Below the pieces are notes generated by a model. It was not told the origin of the DNA. It ran no database searches and saw only the letters and a program-made list of their open reading frames with translations. Source: Flavobacterium sp. UBA7665 (GTDB lineage: Bacteria; Bacteroidota; Bacteroidia; Flavobacteriales; Flavobacteriaceae). From it: a DNA stretch of 64,000 nt. The position numbers were made by a program, and so were the translations under genes. Shown here piece after piece: positions 48,842 to 59,321 of the stretch. The stretch covers positions 1 through 64,000 of the forward strand of contig DLHP01000041.1 of NCBI GenBank assembly GCA_002483285.1. Direction: 5' to 3'. Every line of letters begins with the position of its first letter. Positions within the stretch are counted from its first letter, which is position 1.

Positions 48842-49762
48842 ATGAAAAAAGTAATCCTCCTATTTTGTCTGGCGTTTGCCGCGATTGCCCAAGCCCAGAA
48901 CACAGAAAAAGAAGTGGCCAACAACACCGAAAAGGCGGTGAAGAAATTAGCCGACACTACAGAAGTAGAAGGTTGGAAAAGCAAAGGCAATGTGTCGCTG
49001 TTGTTCAACCAGTCTAGCTTTAGCAACTGGGTAGCGGGAGGTGAAAATAACCTCTCGGGAACTGCAGGAATCAACTACGATTTTAACTACAAGAAAAAAG
49101 ACATTACCTGGGACAACAAGGTGTTGGCATCGTACGGACTCATCCAATCCCGGAATGCGCCGTATGAAAAGAAGACCGATGACCGTTTTGAGTTCAATTC
49201 GATTTTAGGGAAAAAGGCATTTGGCGAATGGTATTACTCTTTCTTCCTGAATTTCAGGACCCAGTTTACAAGGGGTTATAAATATGAGAATGATCCGGTA
49301 ACGAAAGTAGAATTCCGTACGCCGTATACCAATTTTATGTCTCCGGCTTATCTTACGACTGGTCCCGGGCTTTTTTGGAAAAAGAATGAAAATTTAAAAG
49401 TCAACCTGGCACCCGCCACTTCAAAAATAACGTTTGTGGATTCTGGGTTTACATTGCCCGATGAAGCTTATTTTGGTGTAGAACAAGGCAAGAGCATGCG
49501 TTATGAGTTTGGTTTTTATGCTTCGGGTTACTACAAGCTTAATATCATGACCAACATCTCGGCAGAAAATACCTTGAACCTTTACACCAATTATCTTGAA
49601 GATCCAAAGAATGTAGACATCGATTACTCCTTAAACATTGTGATGCGCATCAACAAATACATGTCTACCAACCTGTCGTTCCAAGCCATTTATGACGACA
49701 ACGCTTTCCGCGGATTGCAAACCAGGGAAGTTTTTGGATTGGGCGTCAATTTCGGATTTTAA
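48842..49762 (+). CDS. DUF3078 outer membrane protein
   Basis: This 306-residue exported protein has a signal peptide (MKKVILLFCLAFAAIAQAQ) and a DUF3078 body: WKSKGNVSLLFNQSSFSNWVAGGENNLSGTAGINYDFNYKKKDITWDNK near the start, then a beta-rich series of strands ending in a Phe (FGLGVNFGF). This looks like an outer membrane beta-barrel. Function is unknown. An in-frame start 43 codons upstream lies within the DUF2480 gene and is not supported. Confidence 0.85.
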   Translation: MKKVILLFCLAFAAIAQAQNTEKEVANNTEKAVKKLADTTEVEGWKSKGNVSLLFNQSSFSNWVAGGENNLSGTAGINYDFNYKKKDITWDNKVLASYGLIQSRNAPYEKKTDDRFEFNSILGKKAFGEWYYSFFLNFRTQFTRGYKYENDPVTKVEFRTPYTNFMSPAYLTTGPGLFWKKNENLKVNLAPATSKITFVDSGFTLPDEAYFGVEQGKSMRYEFGFYASGYYKLNIMTNISAENTLNLYTNYLEDPKNVDIDYSLNIVMRINKYMSTNLSFQAIYDDNAFRGLQTREVFGLGVNFGF

Positions 49763-49779
49763 GCGAAAAGCATTCATAG

Positions 49780-49810
49780 AAAAAGGCCTTCATTAGTGGA
49801 TGCCTTTTTT
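49780..49810. terminator. Bidirectional terminator, DUF3078 gene / hflX
   Basis: AAAAAGGC pairs with GCCTTTTT around a 14-base loop between two convergent genes; both flanks are A- or T-rich. Confidence 0.7.
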
Positions 49811-49837
49811 ATTGCGATTTGTTTGTTGGATTATGCG

Positions 49838-51067
49838 TTATTCGGAGTCTTTCTCGACAGCGTCCTGATAATCGGGATACAGGAATTTGTTGTACGGGAA
49901 CCTGGTCACGTGGATTTCCCTGACGGCTTCGTACACGCGTTCGCGGAATTCCTCGAAATTTTCCTTTTGCGTGGCCGAGATGAAAAGTGCGTTTTCTGCA
50001 CCTACGTCGTTCATCCAGGTTTGTTTCCACTCTTCTAAGGTGTAGTGTTTCTTGGTTTTTTCGGTGATGAGGTCGTCGTGGTCGATGGTCAGGTGTTTGT
50101 ACGCATCAATTTTGTTGAAAACCATAATCGTTGGCTTGTCGTTGCTTTTGATGTCCTGAAGGATATTGTTTACCGATTCTATGTGGTCTTCAAAATCTGG
50201 GTGCGAAATATCTACAACATGCAGCAGCAAGTCGGCTTCGCGCACTTCGTCGAGCGTACTTTTGAAAGATTCTACCAATTGTGTGGGCAATTTGCGAATA
50301 AAACCAACGGTGTCCGAAAGCAGGAATGGCAAATTTCTAATAACGACTTTTCGTACCGTAGTATCTAAAGTGGCGAAAAGTTTGTTCTCTACAAAAACCT
50401 CACTTTTACTGATGACATTCATCAAGGTTGATTTGCCCACGTTGGTATAACCAATCAAAGCCACACGAACCATAGCGCCACGGTTACCGCGCTGCACCGA
50501 CATTTGTTTGTCTATCACCTTGATTTTTTCCTTAAGTAATGCAATGCGATCGCGTACGATGCGTCGGTCGGTTTCAATCTCGGTTTCTCCCGGTCCACGC
50601 ATCCCGATCCCTCCTTTTTGGCGTTCGAGGTGGGTCCACATGCCCGATAGCCTGGGCAACAGGTATTGACATTGTGCGAGTTCTACCTGTGTCCTTGCGT
50701 ATGAGGTCTCGGCGCGTTGGGCAAATATATCCAAGATGAGGTTGGTGCGATCCAGCACTTTGCAATCGAGGATTTTGGTGATGTTTTTTTGTTGCGATGG
50801 CGAGAGTTCATCATCGAAAATGACAGTCGAAATCTGATGCTGTTTTACATACAGGTTGATTTCTTCCATTTTTCCCGTGCCCAAAAAGGTCTTTGGGTTG
50901 GGACGCTCCATTTTTTGGTAAAATCTTTTGACGACTTGCCCACCTGCAGTAAAGGTCAGGAACTCGAGTTCGTCGAGGTATTCCATGAGTTTGTCTTCAG
51001 GCTGACTCTGGGTAATTATCCCCACAATTAGGGTTTTTTCGAATATGATTGTTTCTTTCTCTAGCAT
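49838..51067 (-). CDS. hflX: Ribosome-associated GTPase HflX
   Basis: This 409-residue GTPase binds 50S or 70S ribosomes and can split stalled ribosomes. The N-terminal HflX domain (about 1-190) ends in LSGMWTHLERQKGGIGMRGPGETEIETDRR, a hallmark. The G domain has Walker A GYTNVGKSTLMNVI, G3 DTVGFIRKLP and G4 FNKIDAY. The start at 51067 is chosen over an ATG at 51082, because the TAGCTTTG box (51080-51087) overlaps the latter. Confidence 0.95.
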   Translation of the reverse strand: MLEKETIIFEKTLIVGIITQSQPEDKLMEYLDELEFLTFTAGGQVVKRFYQKMERPNPKTFLGTGKMEEINLYVKQHQISTVIFDDELSPSQQKNITKILDCKVLDRTNLILDIFAQRAETSYARTQVELAQCQYLLPRLSGMWTHLERQKGGIGMRGPGETEIETDRRIVRDRIALLKEKIKVIDKQMSVQRGNRGAMVRVALIGYTNVGKSTLMNVISKSEVFVENKLFATLDTTVRKVVIRNLPFLLSDTVGFIRKLPTQLVESFKSTLDEVREADLLLHVVDISHPDFEDHIESVNNILQDIKSNDKPTIMVFNKIDAYKHLTIDHDDLITEKTKKHYTLEEWKQTWMNDVGAENALFISATQKENFEEFRERVYEAVREIHVTRFPYNKFLYPDYQDAVEKDSE

Positions 51068-51079
51068 AATTTCAAGTTG

Positions 51080-51087
51080 CAAAGCTA
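51080..51087 (-). promoter_or_regulatory. -7 promoter box of hflX
   Basis: TAGCTTTG on the minus strand is an exact match 12 bases before the chosen hflX start; it overlaps the alternative ATG and thereby decides the start. Confidence 0.55.
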
Positions 51088-51192
51088 GTGAATAACCTGC
51101 ATTTAAAAATCAACGAGGGTCGTTAATGGATGGAATTTCTTGCGTTAAATCGTTAAAATATAAAAATCCGTTAATGGTTTCACAAAAATTGT

Positions 51193-51200
51193 TAAATTTG
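51193..51200 (+). promoter_or_regulatory. -7 promoter box of the giant T9SS adhesin gene
   Basis: TAAATTTG is an exact match to TAnnTTTG, 48 bases before the ATG at 51249. Upstream, CGTTAATGG occurs twice (51121-51129 and 51169-51177) with two further CGTTAAA words between. Confidence 0.4.
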
Positions 51201-51248
51201 GAACTCAAAAATTACAAAACTATATTAAACCACCTAAACTTTTCATTT

Positions 51249-54200
51249 ATGAAAAAAATTATTTTACTCATTTTACTGTCTTTCATATCGTTTGCAGGTT
51301 TTGCTCAGGATATAAACGAAGGCTTTGAGGGAGCGCCGGCTACAGCCGACGGTACGGGAGCTTGGGCATTACCTACTTCGGCAGGACAAGGGTTCGGTTC
51401 TTGGTTGGTGAGAGACAACAGGAACACTCCGCCTCTTGGGATCAACTGGCGTTCGGGTGTTGTACCGCTCAATCCACCAAACACAGGAACGAACTGCGCG
51501 TTCGTCGATCGTGAAAACACCGGAGCAGGCGTTTTGTCTGAAGAATGGCTGATTACGCCACAAATCAACGTGGGCGTCAACAGGCAATTGCGATTCTTTA
51601 CCAGACAAGGGTTTTCAGGAGACTTGGGTACGCGCTATCAGATTCGCGTTTCAAGCTCGCCAGACCAAACCGATTTGTCGGCATTTACTACCATCCTTGC
51701 GGACTATTCAGAATTTGACCTGAGTACCATCACCGCCGACCAACAGGATTATGAGGAAAAAATAATTAATTTAAGTTTTACCGGATTAAGATATTTTGCG
51801 TTCGTGAAAGTCTTTACACAACCAGGCCCGTCAACTAGCGGCGATAAATGGTTGATTGACGACGTTAAAACCATTGAACGTTGTATTGATCCGATTGCTC
51901 CATTAGGGGTGACTAATATTTCGGCAACAGGCGCTACTTTGACCTGGACCATGCCAGGTGGATCCGCCCAAACCGCTTTTGAGGTTGAGGTTGGTACTTC
52001 AGGATTTACACAAGGAGGCGCCGGTAGTTTGGGTGTAACTCCAGTAACTACTGCTGCAAGCGGAGTAAGAACATATGATTATACAGGGTTATTGCCTTCG
52101 ACGGCCTACCAATTTTATGTACGATCCGTTTGTGCGGCATCCAACAGTATATGGGTCGGTCCGTTCAACTTCAATACCACGCCTTTAGGATCTACTTGTG
52201 CGGCGCCGATTGTGGTTACGCCTTTGCCTTATTCCAACTCCAGCAATACCAATATATATGGTAACAACATTGGATTGGGAACACCAGGTACCAATTGCGG
52301 TGCAGGTGCTGGATTCTTAGGAGGGAATGATGTAGTATACTCTTATACCGTTCCGGCTACGACTACCGGAATTATCAGTATTGATATGAACCCTAACGGA
52401 CAGGCCAATACTGGTGTATTCGTCTATGACAGTTGCGCCAACATCGGGACCAACTGTATCGCCGGTGTAGGAAATAATACTGGAGGAGTTAGAAGTATTC
52501 CAGTTCTAAACGTTGTTGCAGGAAATACCTATTATATAGTAATTTCTTCAACTGCCGCCGTAGGAACTTTTGCCTACACCTTAACCATACAAGATGTAAA
52601 CTGTGCGCCGCCAACAGATTTGACTGCGGCCGCGATAGATACTTCTAACGTAACCATCGGCTGGCAAGGTACTGCTCCGGGCTATCAATATTATGTGCAG
52701 ACTGCTGGCTCAACGATTCCATCAGGAGACGGAACAGCAAACACAACAACCAGTGTCGTAGTAAACCAATTGACCGACGGCGGAACTCCACTTGCCGTAG
52801 GCACCAACTACCAGTTTTGGGTACGTGCCGATTGCGGTGACGGAACCTGGAGCCAATGGGCAGGACCATTCCCATTTGTTACTACAAGCTGTACCACTGG
52901 CGGTTGTAGCTATAATTTCGTCATGACCGATTCATTCGGTGACGGATGGAATGGCGCTACCATGGAAGTAATACAAAATAGTGTTGTGGTACAAACCATA
53001 GGAAGTACCTTTACCGGTGGCGCAGGACCTGTCACAGTTTCTGTTCCGCTTTGTAACGAACCATTTTCGTTGCGTTGGGCCACAGGTGGTGGATTCCCTG
53101 GAGAGGTTGCAATTGCAATCGTAAACTCATTTGGACAAACCATCTTCACCAAACCATCGGGTACAGGAGCCGCCAACACCGTTTTATTTAGCGGAACGGT
53201 TGATTGTTCTACCCCATTGTGTTTGGCGCCTACATTATTGGTGGCATCAGTGCCGACTCCAAACGGGATCACATTAAACTGGACACCCAACGGGCCAACT
53301 CCGGTTGGAGGTTATGATGTCATTGTCGCGTTGGCAACAGATCCGGCACCGCTACCTACCGACACGCCTGACTACACTGGCGTGGCAAATGGATTTACAA
53401 TTACAACAGGATTGAATCCTGATACAAATTATATTTTCTATGTACGCGCTTCTTGCGGAGGAACCACCTCACCATGGTCGGTTCCAACAACTGCAAACCC
53501 GGCAACGTTTACGACTTTGCCAACTTGTCCTAAACCGACAGATGGTGTTTTGAGCAACTTTAACTTGAACAGCATGGATTTCGCTTGGACACCTGGTTTC
53601 AACGAAACATCATGGCAATATTATGTGACTTTGCAAGGTGACCCTGCTCCGGCAGCGGACGCGCCAGAATGGTCTGCGCCTGTAAGTACACCAAACGTTT
53701 CATTGCTTTTCCTTCCTTCAGGAACTTGTTTTGATGTGTATGTAAGGGGGATTTGTACCCCGGATACCGACATCAGCACAGCAGCGGGCCCGTTTACTGG
53801 CTGTACGCTAATCTGTGATGCTGCCGAGCAATGTCTATACACTTTCACTTTGACCGATTCATTCGGTGACGGATGGAACGGTGCCAGAATGCAAGTAAGA
53901 CAAAACGACGTCGTAATCGCTACCTTAGGTGCCAACTTCACCGCAGGTGGAGGACCAGTTGTAGTTACAGTACCATTGTGTACCGGTGTGCCATTCGATT
54001 TGTTCTGGATTACAGGAGGTACCTTCCCTGGAGAGGTTAGGATTTCAGTTTCTAACTCATTCGAACAGGTATTGTATGCCATGACCACAGCGAGTGCACC
54101 TTTGGCAGGTACCGTACTATATACAGGAACTGTAGATTGTGTTAACCCACAATGTTTGGCTCCAAACACTTTGACATCTTCAGATCCAACCATTCACGGA

Positions 54201-57200
54201 GCAACCCTAAACTGGGTTCAAAATGGAACCGTTGCACCATTGTCCTGGTCAATTTATGCTGTGACTGCGGGTTCACCAATACCGGTTCCCGGAACCGATA
54301 CACCGATAGCTGTTGTGACCGATACCGACACGATTCCTCCTTATGTACTTGATGATCCATCAATATTGCCAGACACAGACTACGTATTTTATATCGTAGC
54401 CAATTGCGATGGCGCGAATCCAACTAGCCTAATCTCGGCAGTATCTACTATTTTCCATACGTTGCCAACCTGTCCTAAACCGACGGCATTGACCACATTG
54501 AATCCTGATATGAACTCAATCGATCTCACCTGGACGCCAGGCGGAACCGAAACGGCGTGGGAGTACATATGGGTACCAGCCGGAGATCCTGCACCAACTG
54601 CAGCAACCACTGGATGGATTGGAACAACTTCAACAACTGTTACCATTGGAGGTCTTCCATCGGCGACCGGTTTTGATTTCTACGTTAGAGGTATTTGTAC
54701 ACCGGATACAGACATCAGCACCATTACAGGTCCAGCAAATGGCAACACGACCATATGCGAGGCAGACACACAATGTCTTTACACGTTCATCATGACCGAT
54801 TCATTCGGCGATGGATGGAACGGTGCCAGAATGCAGGTGAGACAAAACGGTATTGTTGTGGCTACCATTGGCGAGACTTTCACCGGAGGTGACGGGCCAG
54901 TTACGGTTACCGTACCTATTTGCCCTGGTGTTCCGATGGATCTTTTCTGGATAACTGGAGGAAACTTTGCCGGCGAGGTAAGGGTTGCTATAGAAAATTC
55001 ATTTAACCAAACTATTTACGCTTTAACTGCTTCAAGCGCGCCGCTTGTAGGGACAGTTTTATATGCTAATGCAGCGCCAAGCTGTACGGTACCAGAATGT
55101 CAGGCACCGGCTTTGGCCACACTTTCTGCGAATCCATTTACGTACAACGCCACATTGACTTGGAATTCTATTCCCGGTGTGACATATGATGTTTATTTGG
55201 TTCCACAAGGAGATCCTGCCCCAACCGGCGCATCAACGCCTACTTACGCGGGTGTTACGGCACCTTTCACAACTCCTGCACAAGGAAATCCAGGAGAATT
55301 GACCCAGTTGTCCAATTACACTTTTTATGTAAGGATGGTTTGTCCTACAGACCCGTTAGGACAAAGTGGATGGTCTCCAGGATTTAACTTCACGACTTTG
55401 CCAACTTGTCCTGTACCGCAGAACGTATCGATTTCAACCACTACTGCAGATGCAACCATTACCTTTAACGAGGTTGGACCTGCTACGAGTTGGAGTGTTA
55501 CCATTTACCAATTGGGTGCGCCGCTTGCGGGCATGCCGGTTGTTGTAAACCAAACGCCTGGACCAGGTGGTTTAGTGACTATCAATACTGCCACCGACCT
55601 TGGACTTACTTTGTTCCCTGGTTTGTATGAGTTTTCGGTTGTAGCATTATGTTCACCAACGGATACCAGCGTATCAACGCAGAACGTTCAGTTCTTTATC
55701 CTAAACGCGCCGGTAAACTGTGCGAGTGTAACACCGCAAAACCCGGATATCAACTCAGATGGAATTATCAACCTTTGCCCAGGCGAAAACTGCGTAGCAC
55801 TATCGGCTGAATATGTTGAAAATAAAGAAACCACGTCTTACATAGTAGAATCAATTCCATTTGCCCCGCCATTCCCATTTGATGGAGGTACCGAGCTGAA
55901 CATTGCGATTGACGATATTTGGGGGCCGGTTTTCGACCTGCCATTCAACTTCTGTTTCTTCGGAACCAACTATCCGACAGTTCAGGTAGGTTCTAACGGA
56001 GTATTGTCATTTGGAAGCAACTTCCCTGCCCTAGTCGGTGGAGGTTGTCCATGGAATACCGATCCTGCCACGACAGTGCCCGATCCGGCTTTCCCAATCA
56101 GGAATGCCATTTATGGGGTGTATCAGGACATCGATCCTTCTGAGGAAACGACGGTACCACACACCATTAACTACCAGGTTTTGGGAACAGCACCATGTAG
56201 GACTTTTGTACTCAACTTTGTAAACGTAAGACAGTTCGGATTCCAATGTACGGAGGAGGAAATTGGTTTACAAACCAGCCAGATTGTACTTTATGAAACC
56301 TCTAACAACATCGAAGTATACGTTAAAGACCGTACAGCTTGTACAGACTGGAACGAAGGAAGCGGTGTGATAGGAATTCAAAATGCCGCCGGGACACTGG
56401 GTTACACTCCTCCGGGAAGGAACCTTGGTCCTTGGGATGCTTCTGAAGAAGCGTGGATATTCAAGCCAGATGGTGCCTCTAACGTAGTATTCTCTTGGTT
56501 GAAAGACGGCGAATTTTACAGCAACAACACTGATATTAACGTTTGCGTTTCTGAAACTACCAACATGACGGCGCAAGCTGTTTACAACGGTTGTGGTGGC
56601 GTAGTAACCACTTTGTTCTCAGACGTACTCTTGAAAATCAATGAAATCGACGTTTCTGAAGTACAGGATGTTACTACTTGCAACTGTTATACTTTGCCAA
56701 CTTTGACTGTAGGAAACTACTTTACAGAGCCAAATGGCCAAGGCACGCAAATTGCTGCCGGAACAGAAATCTGTACTTCGCAGACCATCTATGTGTTCGC
56801 TGAGTTAGTAACAACTGGCGCTACTTGTACAGACGAGGCATCTTTCACGGTGACTATCGCTCCGATAGTTATTCCAGACCCGGCTGATGTAAGTTCTTGT
56901 ACCAGCTACACCTTACCAGACCTGAACGATCCTAACTTCAACTACTACACCGAAACCAATGGTGGCGGTACACAATATGCAGGAACGGGAGGCGATGTTA
57001 TTTCAGCAACTACCACGCTTTATGTATATGGAATGGTGGGCGCTTGTAGCGGGGAAAATAGCTTTGAAATAGTTATCGGAGATGTTATAGTCGATGATCT
57101 TCCAAATGTTGCAGACTGTCTGCCGGTGATCTTACCAGCATTGTCTGTAAATAACACATACTATACTTTACCAGGCGGACCAACCGGTGGTGGTACAATC

Positions 57201-59249
57201 ATTACTGATTTGACAATCACCAGTACCCAAACGATTTACGTGTGGGCACAGTCAGGTGACTGTACAGACGAAAGTAGCTTCACAGTTACTATTGACGCCC
57301 AGATTACACCAACTTTCCCATCGGTATCTACGCTTTGTATCGGAGATACGCCACCGGTATTGCCGTTGACGTCAATCGAAGGGGTTATCGGAACCTGGAA
57401 TCCGTTGGTTGTTGCTACCGATACAGCAGGAACAACAACTTACACCTTTACGCCTACCTTGGCGTTCCCTTGTGCGGTTCCAACAACTATAACCGTTACA
57501 GTTACTGCTCCTGCATTGCCAACATTCAATACAGTGCCTGACGTTTGTGTAGGCGGTATTTCACCAGTATTGCCAACAACATCGCTTGAAGGCATTACCG
57601 GTACTTGGGTGCCTGCAGTAGTAGACACTTCAGTAGCAGGAAATACTTGTTATACGTTTACTCCAGACGCTTTGCAATGTGCCTTGCCGACTACTTTATG
57701 TGTAACGGTAACCGGACAAATTCTTCCAACATTTGACCCGATTGCCAATATTTGTGAGAACGGAACTGCTGATGCGTTGCCATTGACATCGTTAAACGGT
57801 GTGGTTGGAACCTGGACGCCTGCAGCTATTGACACTACAGTTGTAGGGCCAAGTGTATACACCTTTAACCCGGATACTACACTTTCTCCTTGTGCCATCC
57901 AGACTACCGTTACGGTTACCATTGACCCATCGGTGTTGCCAACATTCAATCCGATTGCAGATATCTGTCAGAATAGCATCATTACACCAGTATTGCCAAC
58001 AACTTCTCTTAATGGAATTACGGGAACCTGGAGCGCTATCGATACCACAGTAGTCGGATCGGCAACAATTAACTTTACACCAGACGCCGGTCAATTGTGT
58101 GCGCTTCCTACGACGATGACCATCAACGTAATTGCGCCATTGGTTCCGAACTTCACCGATATCGCCCTATGTGCAGGACAACCCGCGCCAGTATTGGCCG
58201 GAACTTCACCAAACGGCATTACCGGAAGCTGGAGTCCGTTAACGATAGACAATACCCAAAACGGAAGCTATGTGTTTACACCGAACATCGCTTGTGCTTT
58301 GCCACAGACTATCAACGTAGTTGTGTCGCCACAAGTGGCACCAGACTTTGCGCCAATCGCCAATATTTGTTCTGGAGATACTTCACCTGCTTTGGCTGCG
58401 ACTTCGCCTAACGGTATTTCGGGAACCTGGTCGCCAGCTACGGTGAGCAATACGCAAAGCGGTTGTTATGTATTTACACCTAATGCCGGACAATGTTCGC
58501 AACCACAAACGGTTTGTGTAACGGTTGACCCTACGCTAACGGCCAATTTCGCTGAAATCGGAACAATTTGTTCTGGTGTGCAGCCGGTACCGACACTAGC
58601 AACGACTTCGCCAAACGGAGTAACCGGAACATGGTCGCCAGCTGTTGTCAGCAATACAGCGACTGATACGTATGTGTTTACCCCTGATGCAGGTCAATGT
58701 GCCGTAGGCCAATCGTTGACAGTGAACGTGACTACCTTGCCAGCCATCGAATTCAACGTAGGCTGTGTGGGCGGAAGCTACTTGCTTAGCGTGAAAGATC
58801 CAATTGAGGGCGCATCGTATTCATGGGAGCTCAACGGGACAGCAATCAACAATCCTGCTGCTCAAGGGCCTGGTATCAACCTAAGTCAGTTGGGTACCGG
58901 AACCGGAGAATACACCGTAAATGTTATGGTGGGTGCTTGTCCGGCTGAAGAAAGCATCGCGATCGTGTCTGTTTCTTGTGACATCCAGAAAGGTATTTCG
59001 CCTAAAGGAACCGGAGCCGGAGACAACAAGAACGACTTCTTTGACCTTGCGGGACAAAATGTGAAGAAACTTGAGATTTTCAACCGTTACGGAATGAAGG
59101 TTTACTCTAAGGCAAATTATATCAACGAATGGTACGGCCAATCCGATAAAGGAGACGAATTACCAGACGCGACTTATTTCTATGTCATAGAGTACAACAC
59201 TGGAGGAAGTGCAAAAACAGGTTGGATTTATATCAATCGCGAACAATAA
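51249..59249 (+). CDS. Giant T9SS-secreted multi-domain adhesin, type B C-terminal domain
   Basis: This 2666-residue surface or secreted protein starts with signal peptide MKKIILLILLSFISFAGFAQ. In order I see: a choice-of-anchor-J (MAM-like) domain (21-212), an FN3, a PPC-like domain (about 316-445), an FN3, then three copies of a module with the motif DSFGDGWNGA (about 554-656, 860-964, 1173-1278) each followed by two FN3 domains. A Flavobacterium-type domain with a paired NPDINSDGIINLCPGENC start (about 1490-1770) follows, then three cysteine-rich repeats of about 70-80 residues, seven Ig-like repeats of 65-70 residues (about 2018-2497) each with two cysteines, and a CHU_C/gliding-associated C-terminus (about 2580-2666, GISPKGTGAGDNKNDFFDL to the end). 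The CTD is type B, so a PorP/SprF partner is expected and lies next. It has few Lys and Arg until the end. Role is probably adhesion or gliding; the ligand is unknown. Confidence 0.93.
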   Translation: MKKIILLILLSFISFAGFAQDINEGFEGAPATADGTGAWALPTSAGQGFGSWLVRDNRNTPPLGINWRSGVVPLNPPNTGTNCAFVDRENTGAGVLSEEWLITPQINVGVNRQLRFFTRQGFSGDLGTRYQIRVSSSPDQTDLSAFTTILADYSEFDLSTITADQQDYEEKIINLSFTGLRYFAFVKVFTQPGPSTSGDKWLIDDVKTIERCIDPIAPLGVTNISATGATLTWTMPGGSAQTAFEVEVGTSGFTQGGAGSLGVTPVTTAASGVRTYDYTGLLPSTAYQFYVRSVCAASNSIWVGPFNFNTTPLGSTCAAPIVVTPLPYSNSSNTNIYGNNIGLGTPGTNCGAGAGFLGGNDVVYSYTVPATTTGIISIDMNPNGQANTGVFVYDSCANIGTNCIAGVGNNTGGVRSIPVLNVVAGNTYYIVISSTAAVGTFAYTLTIQDVNCAPPTDLTAAAIDTSNVTIGWQGTAPGYQYYVQTAGSTIPSGDGTANTTTSVVVNQLTDGGTPLAVGTNYQFWVRADCGDGTWSQWAGPFPFVTTSCTTGGCSYNFVMTDSFGDGWNGATMEVIQNSVVVQTIGSTFTGGAGPVTVSVPLCNEPFSLRWATGGGFPGEVAIAIVNSFGQTIFTKPSGTGAANTVLFSGTVDCSTPLCLAPTLLVASVPTPNGITLNWTPNGPTPVGGYDVIVALATDPAPLPTDTPDYTGVANGFTITTGLNPDTNYIFYVRASCGGTTSPWSVPTTANPATFTTLPTCPKPTDGVLSNFNLNSMDFAWTPGFNETSWQYYVTLQGDPAPAADAPEWSAPVSTPNVSLLFLPSGTCFDVYVRGICTPDTDISTAAGPFTGCTLICDAAEQCLYTFTLTDSFGDGWNGARMQVRQNDVVIATLGANFTAGGGPVVVTVPLCTGVPFDLFWITGGTFPGEVRISVSNSFEQVLYAMTTASAPLAGTVLYTGTVDCVNPQCLAPNTLTSSDPTIHGATLNWVQNGTVAPLSWSIYAVTAGSPIPVPGTDTPIAVVTDTDTIPPYVLDDPSILPDTDYVFYIVANCDGANPTSLISAVSTIFHTLPTCPKPTALTTLNPDMNSIDLTWTPGGTETAWEYIWVPAGDPAPTAATTGWIGTTSTTVTIGGLPSATGFDFYVRGICTPDTDISTITGPANGNTTICEADTQCLYTFIMTDSFGDGWNGARMQVRQNGIVVATIGETFTGGDGPVTVTVPICPGVPMDLFWITGGNFAGEVRVAIENSFNQTIYALTASSAPLVGTVLYANAAPSCTVPECQAPALATLSANPFTYNATLTWNSIPGVTYDVYLVPQGDPAPTGASTPTYAGVTAPFTTPAQGNPGELTQLSNYTFYVRMVCPTDPLGQSGWSPGFNFTTLPTCPVPQNVSISTTTADATITFNEVGPATSWSVTIYQLGAPLAGMPVVVNQTPGPGGLVTINTATDLGLTLFPGLYEFSVVALCSPTDTSVSTQNVQFFILNAPVNCASVTPQNPDINSDGIINLCPGENCVALSAEYVENKETTSYIVESIPFAPPFPFDGGTELNIAIDDIWGPVFDLPFNFCFFGTNYPTVQVGSNGVLSFGSNFPALVGGGCPWNTDPATTVPDPAFPIRNAIYGVYQDIDPSEETTVPHTINYQVLGTAPCRTFVLNFVNVRQFGFQCTEEEIGLQTSQIVLYETSNNIEVYVKDRTACTDWNEGSGVIGIQNAAGTLGYTPPGRNLGPWDASEEAWIFKPDGASNVVFSWLKDGEFYSNNTDINVCVSETTNMTAQAVYNGCGGVVTTLFSDVLLKINEIDVSEVQDVTTCNCYTLPTLTVGNYFTEPNGQGTQIAAGTEICTSQTIYVFAELVTTGATCTDEASFTVTIAPIVIPDPADVSSCTSYTLPDLNDPNFNYYTETNGGGTQYAGTGGDVISATTTLYVYGMVGACSGENSFEIVIGDVIVDDLPNVADCLPVILPALSVNNTYYTLPGGPTGGGTIITDLTITSTQTIYVWAQSGDCTDESSFTVTIDAQITPTFPSVSTLCIGDTPPVLPLTSIEGVIGTWNPLVVATDTAGTTTYTFTPTLAFPCAVPTTITVTVTAPALPTFNTVPDVCVGGISPVLPTTSLEGITGTWVPAVVDTSVAGNTCYTFTPDALQCALPTTLCVTVTGQILPTFDPIANICENGTADALPLTSLNGVVGTWTPAAIDTTVVGPSVYTFNPDTTLSPCAIQTTVTVTIDPSVLPTFNPIADICQNSIITPVLPTTSLNGITGTWSAIDTTVVGSATINFTPDAGQLCALPTTMTINVIAPLVPNFTDIALCAGQPAPVLAGTSPNGITGSWSPLTIDNTQNGSYVFTPNIACALPQTINVVVSPQVAPDFAPIANICSGDTSPALAATSPNGISGTWSPATVSNTQSGCYVFTPNAGQCSQPQTVCVTVDPTLTANFAEIGTICSGVQPVPTLATTSPNGVTGTWSPAVVSNTATDTYVFTPDAGQCAVGQSLTVNVTTLPAIEFNVGCVGGSYLLSVKDPIEGASYSWELNGTAINNPAAQGPGINLSQLGTGTGEYTVNVMVGACPAEESIAIVSVSCDIQKGISPKGTGAGDNKNDFFDLAGQNVKKLEIFNRYGMKVYSKANYINEWYGQSDKGDELPDATYFYVIEYNTGGSAKTGWIYINREQ

Positions 59250-59262
59250 CAGTAAAAAAATG

Positions 59263-59290
59263 TTGAAACGGAATTGCCGTCGTATATTTG
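59263..59290 (+). promoter_or_regulatory. Promoter of the PorP/SprF-family gene
   Basis: TTG (59263-59265) is followed after 17 bases by TATATTTG (59283-59290), both canonical. It lies in the short gap after the adhesin stop, so the partner genes can be expressed without reading through 8 kb. Confidence 0.7.
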
Positions 59291-59321
59291 GCGGCAATCC
59301 TTCAACACAAAACATACACAC

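Noticed and set aside
49904..49913. Another CACGTG core as a parS site (in hflX)
   Set aside because: The flanks match the consensus poorly; similarly poor flanks occur at 32528, 41718 and 61050.
54142..54423. Several frames opposite or shifted within the giant adhesin gene
   Set aside because: They are shadows of the repetitive coding sequence, with no plausible start signal or composition.
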